From Thermodesulfovibrionia bacterium (lineage in GTDB: Bacteria > Nitrospirota > Thermodesulfovibrionia > UBA6902): 56,041 bases of DNA. Made by a program: the position numbers and the translations under genes. Each line of letters begins with the position of its first letter. Positions within the stretch are counted from its first letter, which is position 1. Shown piece by piece: positions 50,841 to 56,041 of this stretch. The DNA is taken from contig CALZGI010000309.1 in NCBI GenBank assembly GCA_945786855.1, forward strand, positions 1 to 56,041, given 5' to 3'. The notes beneath the pieces were generated by a model, which saw nothing but the letters and a program-made list of their open reading frames with translations, did no database searches and was not told where the DNA came from.

Positions 50841-51725
50841 TTATCTTAAGAAATTCAGTAAAGAACGGGACAGGATATCAGCTCCCGATTGTCTCAGTGA
50901 CTCCAATGCTACTTCTGTTTTTGAAATTTCCGTCACGGCCTCGGCAATATCAGTATCTACTGTTTCAGACAGAAATCCCTTTAAGGTATAATCCCTGTTC
51001 TCAATACTGCTCTTGAGATTGTCAAGACGATTCAGTCGCGCACCTATGTCAGCGCGGACATTTGCTACCTGGTCAAAGGCACTGTCTATGTCGGTGATCG
51101 CATTCTCGATTCCTGTCTGGTTATTGGCCATGAGATCATTGTACAGAATATCGAGAGTTTCCATATGGGTTGTTCCACCGACACTGAAGACCTGATCGCC
51201 CGGGATATTTATCGCCATTGTGGTATTCCCGTCAATAACAACTTTAATCTCTCCTGAATCGCCCTGATAGTTAAACCCGGGGCCCGACCCAAATGGAGAC
51301 GTATCGGTTTTGAATCCGGAAAAGATATGTCTGTTTTTAAAACTGCTTCCGGACAGTCGGAAAACCTCATCTCTCAGACTCCCGATTTCCTTTGCTATTG
51401 AAGCGCGGCTCTGCTGTGTCTGGGTGCCGTTCGCTGCCTGAAGTGCCAGTTCCCGTGCTCTCGATAATACATCTTCCATTGAAGACATGGCTGTGTCGGC
51501 AAAACTCAGGTTTGATTCTGCTTCATTGATATTTTCTTTGTGCTGTTGAAGTTCGTTAATGCTTACTCTGTAATCCATGGAACGCATCATTCCCGTAACA
51601 TCGTCTGAAGGCTTGTTTATCTTTTTCCCCGTCGCAAGCATATTGGTCCAACGGGACAGTGTCCTCAGATTGTTATGAAAAGACCTGTTCAGCTGATTAA
51701 ACATTGAAGCGGTCGCTATTCTCAT
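50841..51725 (-). CDS. flgL: flagellar hook-filament junction protein FlgL
   Basis: A 294-residue FlgL (HAP3), related to flagellin. N-terminal MRIATASMFNQLNRSFHNNLRTLSRWTNMLATGKKINKPSDDVTGMMRSMDYR and the C-terminal heptad helix ending QSGADILSRSLLNFL are typical, as is the central FSGFKTDTSPFG segment. It connects the hook-associated ring to the filament. The ATG overlaps the flgK stop by four bases, so it is translationally coupled to flgK. Confidence 0.96.
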   Translation of the reverse strand: MRIATASMFNQLNRSFHNNLRTLSRWTNMLATGKKINKPSDDVTGMMRSMDYRVSINELQQHKENINEAESNLSFADTAMSSMEDVLSRARELALQAANGTQTQQSRASIAKEIGSLRDEVFRLSGSSFKNRHIFSGFKTDTSPFGSGPGFNYQGDSGEIKVVIDGNTTMAINIPGDQVFSVGGTTHMETLDILYNDLMANNQTGIENAITDIDSAFDQVANVRADIGARLNRLDNLKSSIENRDYTLKGFLSETVDTDIAEAVTEISKTEVALESLRQSGADILSRSLLNFLR

Positions 51726-53344
51726 AGGTTTATTATTGTCTCCATAAGTTCATCTGTTACTCTGAGTATTCGCGCACCTGCCTCATACATATGCTGAAAC
51801 TGCAAAAGCTTTGCAGCCTCCTCATCAAGGTTTACTCCTGATACAGCATCTCTTTTTTTCTCCAGTTCAAACCTCAGGTTATCGTCATAGGTAAGACTGT
51901 CCTGAGCCGCCCTGCTTGTGATGGCGACATCGGAAACTATTCCCTGGTAGTAACCTTCAAAGGTTGAAGTGTTCAGATCGGAGACCCCGTTCTGATGCAG
52001 CTGTATTATTTCGAGTGCCTTTGTATTGTCCCCGGGGAGGCTTGCATTGGAAGATGAGGCGGCGACCTTCAGCGTATCTGTGAGAGCAACATTCATATTC
52101 CTTATAGCCCCTCTCAGTGGACTCACAAGAAAGCTGTCACTCGCTGCCGGCGCTCCGTCAATGACCACATCAATCCCGTCAAAGCTTATTGTATTTCCCG
52201 CGGTGTACGCGCCGGACGTAACCAGAGCCCCCGATTGGCGGTTGTAGATTTCGTAATTTGCTGCATTAGTAAAGTTGATGTCATACTCATCAAGGGTAAG
52301 CGCTGAATAATCATTTACCGTCGAAGATGCCACAAACCCTGCAGATGAATATTCTCTTGTAGATATTTGAAGGGCACTAAAAAAATCATTATTTGTCGTG
52401 CTGTCAAGACCGTATCCCGTACTGTGCAGCATATTTGTTTCTTTAGTTATGGAAGCCATCAGCTTCCTTAAATCATGGAGTGAATTGTCTTCTATATCCT
52501 CCCTGACCGAGATTAATCCCCCTAACTGACCTTTCTGAAATACAGAGCTTACATCTCGTCCTCTCAGATACACGTTATTCTTTCCATCCAAATCGACCTG
52601 GGTTGATAGTGCATAGGCATTCTGGTCATTCACAAGACTCTTTCCGCCGGCAAGTATAGATACCCGATTGTTTCTGTCCTCATACCAGGTGTAATCCATA
52701 AGTTCAGCAAGGGCAATCATCTGTCTGTCCCTTTCATCCCTTAAATAACTGGCGTCTTCGCTTGTAAGGCCTGCCTCAAGCCCTGCAATCTTATCATTTA
52801 ATGAAGCAATGTTTGATGTCAAGGCATTTATGTCACTCACTACGGTATTGATATCACTATTGATCTGCTTGAGATTGTCCGTAATAGAGCTTTCCATCTG
52901 CCGTGCTGTCTGTACAAGCGCTCTCGCCTTTTCCAGGAGTGCTGTTCTCGGGGCCTGATCTTCAGGATTATTTGACACATCCTGCCATGAATCAAGATAT
53001 TCCTTTAAAGGTGTAGCGAGTCCAAGGTCAAGGGCTTCATTGAATATCTGTTCAACATGGCTCAGTCCCCGATCAAGTGCATATGACCTGCCATAGCTCT
53101 GATTTTGACCGATAAGCTGAAGATGAATAAACTTGTCATGATGCCTTCTTAAGTCGACATCACCGATACCCCGTCCGATTTCATTTCCGTCTATCTGGAC
53201 CGGGTTGGCTATTTTAAGAATTGCTTCGTGCCTGCTGTATCCTGGAGTATTGACGTTCGCTATATTATTGCTTATTGCGTTCAGCGCAGTCTGGCTTGCA
53301 AAAATTGCAGACTTACCGATATCGAGGAGTCCGAATAAAGACAT
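51722..53344 (-). CDS. flgK: flagellar hook-associated protein FlgK
   Basis: A 540-residue FlgK (HAP1). The N-terminal LFGLLDIGKSAIFASQTALNAISNNIANVNTPGYSRHEAIL is the conserved rod/hook-type motif (ALNAISNNIANVNTPGYSR). Central segments GGLISVREDI and NMLHSTGYGLDSTT belong to the hook-associated family, and the C-terminal VNLDEEAAKLLQFQHMYEAGARILRVTDELMETIINL is the standard tail. Length fits. It lies directly after flgN without a gap and overlaps flgL. Confidence 0.96.
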   Translation of the reverse strand: MSLFGLLDIGKSAIFASQTALNAISNNIANVNTPGYSRHEAILKIANPVQIDGNEIGRGIGDVDLRRHHDKFIHLQLIGQNQSYGRSYALDRGLSHVEQIFNEALDLGLATPLKEYLDSWQDVSNNPEDQAPRTALLEKARALVQTARQMESSITDNLKQINSDINTVVSDINALTSNIASLNDKIAGLEAGLTSEDASYLRDERDRQMIALAELMDYTWYEDRNNRVSILAGGKSLVNDQNAYALSTQVDLDGKNNVYLRGRDVSSVFQKGQLGGLISVREDIEDNSLHDLRKLMASITKETNMLHSTGYGLDSTTNNDFFSALQISTREYSSAGFVASSTVNDYSALTLDEYDINFTNAANYEIYNRQSGALVTSGAYTAGNTISFDGIDVVIDGAPAASDSFLVSPLRGAIRNMNVALTDTLKVAASSSNASLPGDNTKALEIIQLHQNGVSDLNTSTFEGYYQGIVSDVAITSRAAQDSLTYDDNLRFELEKKRDAVSGVNLDEEAAKLLQFQHMYEAGARILRVTDELMETIINL

Positions 53345-53800
53345 CTATGTCTCCTTAGACAACAGCATTCCGGTCGTCTGTGAATTATTTTCAGATTTAA
53401 ATATGCTGAAAAACTTTGTATTTGTCCTTAAATAATTAAGTGAGCGGTCTATCAGAATCGAGTTAAATCTGTTCATTTCCTCTATACTCTGAAGGAGTGA
53501 CAGCAACTGTGAACGCAAATCAGGAAACTCTTTGTTGCCTGTCGCTTTTCCGAGCTCTTCCAGATTGATATCACTGCCCAGCCCGTTGTGGTCAGCACAC
53601 TGCATGGTCAGTCGCTGCCTCTCTTCTTCAAGGAGCCTGAGTTTCATAATGACAGTATCTTTTTCCTTTGATATCTCCTCGACCTTCTCCGATTCAATGT
53701 CAATGAGGCATTTCCGTTCCTTTTTCAAGAGCTCATTGAGCACCTTGTAGGCATTGATTTGTTCCTTCAGTATGTCAGTGAGCGCTTTCTCTGATGTCAT
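53345..53800 (-). CDS. flgN: flagellar export chaperone FlgN-like protein
   Basis: A 151-residue helical protein with the FlgN pattern: an N-terminal helix EKALTDILKEQINAYKVLNELLKKERKCLIDIESEKVEEISKEKDTVIMKLRLLEEERQ and a C-terminal coiled coil ending with the LNYLRTN segment found in FlgN proteins. FlgN is the cytoplasmic chaperone for FlgK and FlgL, both immediately downstream. It overlaps flgM upstream by four bases (ATGA). Confidence 0.88.
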   Translation of the reverse strand: MTSEKALTDILKEQINAYKVLNELLKKERKCLIDIESEKVEEISKEKDTVIMKLRLLEEERQRLTMQCADHNGLGSDINLEELGKATGNKEFPDLRSQLLSLLQSIEEMNRFNSILIDRSLNYLRTNTKFFSIFKSENNSQTTGMLLSKET

Positions 53801-54090
53801 ATTTCTTCGAGGACTTTCTCGGCAACTTTCAGTGAGTCGATATTGTAATTACCGGAATCAATGGCCTTTTTTACTTCCTCAACCCGATCAGTTCTGATAT
53901 CAGGCAAGTTTTCTATCAGGCCCTTCAGTTCATGTATTTCACGGGATCTTCCCGACAGGCTTATTTTGTCGCTGCCAGCCTCCTCGCTTTGCGTACTGTC
54001 TATCTTCCCGGCATCCTGGTTTTTATTCAGTTCCTGAACCTTATTGTAAAGCTCTTTCCCTTCAACCGGATTATTACCATCTATCTTCAT
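53797..54090 (-). CDS. flgM: anti-sigma-28 factor FlgM
   Basis: A 97-residue protein matching FlgM: a disordered N-terminus and the C-terminal sigma-28-binding helices (ISLSGRSREIHELKGLIENLPDIRTDRVEEVKKAIDSGNYNIDSLKVAEKVLEEI). FlgM holds FliA inactive until the hook is finished and FlgM is exported. Its own sigma-28 promoter (54197-54223) gives a feedback loop. The start is supported by GGGGG seven bases upstream. Confidence 0.95.
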   Translation of the reverse strand: MKIDGNNPVEGKELYNKVQELNKNQDAGKIDSTQSEEAGSDKISLSGRSREIHELKGLIENLPDIRTDRVEEVKKAIDSGNYNIDSLKVAEKVLEEI

Positions 54091-54196
54091 CTTGTTACCC
54101 CCTTTTCTTGCAACTGCGTCATGTCAAACACCGTCTTTCCTTCATACATTCGGTGCATCTCCCCACTGTAAATTCTCTTTACAGTTACTGGGTTTA

Positions 54197-54223
54197 TTAT
54201 CGGCACTTTCAAGAAAAACTTTA
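54197..54223 (-). promoter_or_regulatory. sigma-28 (FliA) promoter of flgM operon
   Basis: On the minus strand TAAAGTTT (54216-54223), an 11-base spacer and GCCGATAA (54197-54204) form a complete FliA consensus identical in the core boxes to the fliC promoter. The expected start is near 54190, 100 bases before flgM; it should drive flgM-flgN-flgK-flgL. Confidence 0.93.
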
Positions 54224-54247
54224 GTGCTCTCATTTGTTATTGTCTTT

Positions 54248-54586
54248 TTATTCATTACTATTCTGTTCATTGGCGCCTGCCGCTCTTTCAAGTGACTGAA
54301 TGATGGCATCTTGCAGTCCAAGTCCCCTTTCAGCAAACAGTTTAGAGACTTCCATATCGAAAAGACTCATGTAGGTACCATGCCCGTTTCCTTTTTTTTC
54401 CACTGACATGTTCTCTGCCGATTCTCTCATGGTCTTTAATAACTGGTAGGCAAAGAGTGATTCCATTTCTTTCGCGACTTTTTTTATGTCAGCATTTGAA
54501 TTGATGAGCTTTGGAGCTCCATCTTTTGCGGATGTGTTCACCACTTTCTCTTCATAACGCTGGATAAGTGCGGGTAAATCGATCAT
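54248..54586 (-). CDS. flgJ: FlgJ-type rod-binding protein (no muramidase domain)
   Basis: A 112-residue protein equal to the N-terminal rod-scaffold domain of FlgJ: KKVAKEMESLFAYQLLKTMRESA and GTYMSLFDMEVSKLFAERGLGLQDAIIQSL are characteristic. The C-terminal peptidoglycan hydrolase domain of E. coli FlgJ is absent, as in many non-enterobacterial lineages, where a separate hydrolase works with it. The ATG overlaps the flgI stop by four bases. Confidence 0.93.
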   Translation of the reverse strand: MIDLPALIQRYEEKVVNTSAKDGAPKLINSNADIKKVAKEMESLFAYQLLKTMRESAENMSVEKKGNGHGTYMSLFDMEVSKLFAERGLGLQDAIIQSLERAAGANEQNSNE

Positions 54587-55719
54587 ATTATCTCCAGTTC
54601 CGCCCTCAAGGCACCTGCTGACTTTAACGCCTGCAGGATGGATATTAAATCACGGGGAGTCACTCCCAATGCATTCAGTCCCCTGACTACCTGTCCGAGC
54701 GTAATCCCTGAAACGGGAATAAGAGACGCCTTCTGTTCCATCACGGAGACGCTCGTTCTGGGAACCACCACCGTTGCAGAATTCTTGGGAGAAAAAGGAA
54801 GTGGCTGGGAAACTTCCGGCAGTTCATTGATTTCTATGGCCAGTGAACCATGGGCAATAGCCACAGGAGCTATCCGGACGTTACTCCCAATAACGATGGT
54901 ACCCGTTCTTTCGTTTATAACAACCTTTGCAGCCATATCGACCTCGACATCCAGCTCTTCGATTCTCCCTATCAAACCCACAAAGTTATCTCTATACATA
55001 GATGGCACTGCCACTTTCACCGATGAAGGATCAGTCGCAAAGGCATATTCACCCTTGAACGCTTCATTGATTCGCGACGATATTTTATCTGCTGTTGCAA
55101 AATCAGCCTTTTTAAGAAAGAGTCTGATTTCATCTCCCTTTCCCAGCGTGAATAAAGGCTCTCTTTCTATAGTAATCCCTTCGGGGACTTTCCCTGCAGT
55201 CGGGTGATTCTTTTGTGCCAATGCGCCGACACCCTCTGCCGAAAAACCTCCGATAGATACAGGTCCCTGGGCGAGGCCATAGACCTCGCCGTCAGGACCT
55301 TTGAGGGGGGTAAGAAGTAATGTTCCACCCTGTAGACTGCTCGCATCGCCAATAGTCGAGACGAGCGCATCGATTTTCATACCTGGCTTTGCAAAGGGCG
55401 GCAGTGTCGCCGTTATAATAACCGAAGCCAGGCTCTTTGATTTGAAGGCATCAGAGTCGATCGTCACTCCCATCCGTTTCAGCATATTTGAAATGCTCTC
55501 TATCGTCGACTTTCCCTTGTCGCCTGAACTGTCAAGCCCGACGACAACGCCGTATCCGATGAGCTGATTGTCCCTTACTCCTTCAAATTTTGCTATGTCC
55601 TTAATACGATCGGCGTATACAGAAGTGAGAAGTGAGGAGTGAAAAGTGAAAAGTGCAAGTAGAAGCGCCAATAATATTCTTATGCTCATCTTCATATCTT
55701 TCCTTTTAGTGTCCATCAT
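54583..55719 (-). CDS. flgI: flagellar P-ring protein FlgI
   Basis: A 378-residue FlgI. The conserved ADRIKDIAKFEGVRDNQLIGYGVVVGLDSSGDK follows an N-terminal signal peptide (about residues 11-36), and the rest (GTLLLTPLKGPDGEVYGLAQGPVSIGGF, NERTGTIVIG, PLPFSPKN, GVTPRDLISILQALKSAGAL) is typical. FlgI forms the ring around the rod in the peptidoglycan. The signal peptide is partly encoded by an AAGTGA repeat array (55622-55658), and the leader contains a related array that includes the ribosome binding site (AGGAG before the ATG at 55719). Confidence 0.95.
   Translation of the reverse strand: MMDTKRKDMKMSIRILLALLLALFTFHSSLLTSVYADRIKDIAKFEGVRDNQLIGYGVVVGLDSSGDKGKSTIESISNMLKRMGVTIDSDAFKSKSLASVIITATLPPFAKPGMKIDALVSTIGDASSLQGGTLLLTPLKGPDGEVYGLAQGPVSIGGFSAEGVGALAQKNHPTAGKVPEGITIEREPLFTLGKGDEIRLFLKKADFATADKISSRINEAFKGEYAFATDPSSVKVAVPSMYRDNFVGLIGRIEELDVEVDMAAKVVINERTGTIVIGSNVRIAPVAIAHGSLAIEINELPEVSQPLPFSPKNSATVVVPRTSVSVMEQKASLIPVSGITLGQVVRGLNALGVTPRDLISILQALKSAGALRAELEII
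55622..55658. repeat. AAGTGA repeat array inside the flgI signal peptide
   Basis: On the plus strand five successive AGTG-containing heptad-like units (GAAGTGAGAAGTGAGGAGTG, then AAAAGTGAAAAGTGC) occur without interruption. On the coding strand it specifies the hydrophobic residues FTFHSSLLTS of the FlgI signal peptide. Similar short arrays occur in queC and just upstream of flgI. Confidence 0.6.
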
Positions 55720-55723
55720 TTAA

Positions 55724-55769
55724 CTCCTGACTCTCAACTTTAACCTTTCAACTCTTAACTTATTAAAAG
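55724..55769. repeat. AGTTRA repeat array between flgH and flgI
   Basis: On the minus strand the spacer reads as successive AGTTAAG / AGTTGAAAG / GTTAAAG / TTGAGAG / GTCAGGAGTTAA blocks, a heptad-like array. It overlaps the flgH end and carries the AGGAG that serves as the flgI ribosome binding site, so the array itself supplies the translation signal. Confidence 0.5.
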
Positions 55770-56041
55770 GGCCACACATGATCAAGTGCCCTGACCATCC
55801 AGCCTGGATGCTGCTTTTCCTGAATAACACCGTCACCAACATAATACACTTGGGCATCAGCAATCTTGTTGCTGAATATGGCATTGTCTGACGAAATGTC
55901 GTCAGGCCTGACCATACCCGTAAGAACCAGAATCTGCTTCTCATTGTTTATCGTCAGTTCTTTTCGTGCCTCCAGCATGAGATTGTTATTCGGCAGTACC
56001 TCGACTACCTTGGCCGTGATGGTTGCAATGAGTTGCCCTTC
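55763..56041 (-). CDS. flgH: flagellar L-ring protein FlgH (C-terminal part, cut by window edge)
   Basis: The frame is open from the window end at 56041 to the stop at 55763, giving 92 residues. LIATITAKVVEVLPNNNLMLEARKELTINNEKQILVLTGMVRPDDISSDNAIFSNKIADAQVYYVGDGVIQEKQHPGWM is the conserved C-terminal core of FlgH, the outer-membrane L-ring lipoprotein. The N-terminal lipoprotein signal lies beyond the window. It precedes flgI by 43 bases. Confidence 0.95.
   Translation of the reverse strand, partial: EGQLIATITAKVVEVLPNNNLMLEARKELTINNEKQILVLTGMVRPDDISSDNAIFSNKIADAQVYYVGDGVIQEKQHPGWMVRALDHVWPF

Noticed and set aside
54142-54336. Minus-strand 64-codon frame across the flgM promoter
   Set aside because: Overlaps flgJ in another frame and includes the sigma-28 promoter; not a gene.
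1-56041. CRISPR array or prophage
   Set aside because: No regularly spaced direct repeats of CRISPR size, and no integrase, capsid or tail genes were seen; the short arrays in queC and flgI have 7-9-base units without spacers.

Overview
The window reads as chromosomal DNA of a Gram-negative, flagellated bacterium. It has Kdo synthesis genes (kdsA/D/C) and P- and L-ring flagellar genes (flgI, flgH), and it shows sigma-54, sigma-28, CsrA and FliW control of motility. Base composition is moderate and small dispersed palindromic repeats are present. Gene style (FmdB zinc ribbon, small Cys-rich proteins, MAF/CgeB-type flagellar glycosyltransferases, RAYT remnant) suggests Nitrospirota or a Desulfobacterota-like lineage. 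That placement is an inference, not a demonstrated taxonomy.

Layout. Positions 1-7.4 kb hold mixed genes: an FmdB zinc ribbon, a TPR protein, small hypotheticals, a membrane protein with a c-type haem, an HD-GYP response regulator, a GT5-type glycosyltransferase and a TetR regulator with a promoter/operator. Positions 7.5-14.8 kb are a mostly minus-strand housekeeping stretch: queC, plsY, pgsA, kdsC, kdsD, kdsA, lpd, gcvH, a TlpA-type thioredoxin and tRNA-Leu(CAA). After a decayed RAYT transposase fragment come motA-motB on the plus strand. These converge without a gap on a large minus-strand motility region that fills the rest of the window.

Read in the direction of transcription (right to left), the motility region begins with flgH (cut by the window edge), flgI and flgJ. 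A sigma-28 promoter then precedes flgM-flgN-flgK-flgL, followed by csrA-fliW. A second sigma-28 promoter precedes fliC, with flaG-fliD-fliS2 downstream. Next is a glycosylation island of about 25 kb. It contains a 1798-residue methyltransferase/multi-glycosyltransferase protein, a second fliS, and a merR-led operon: GT2, cyclase, CMP-sugar synthetase, hydroxyacid dehydrogenase, SDR, tandem sulfotransferase-TPR, GT2, DUF115-TPR, and a GT2-GT2-MAF-CgeB fusion. The last operon holds a MAF-CgeB protein, a GT9 protein, a hypothetical, a response regulator, PilZ, a second MotA/MotB pair and a PAS histidine kinase.

Four sites closely matching the sigma-54 -24/-12 consensus lie in front of the four glycosylation/stator transcription units. 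Two sites fully matching the E. coli FliA consensus lie in front of flgM and fliC. The simplest reading is that the cell makes a short-core flagellin and decorates the filament with an elaborate, probably methylated and sulfated, glycan. Its enzymes would be expressed with the middle flagellar genes (sigma-54), and flagellin synthesis would be limited by FlgM/sigma-28 and by CsrA/FliW. The glycan role is inferred from gene families and context; nothing here proves the acceptor.
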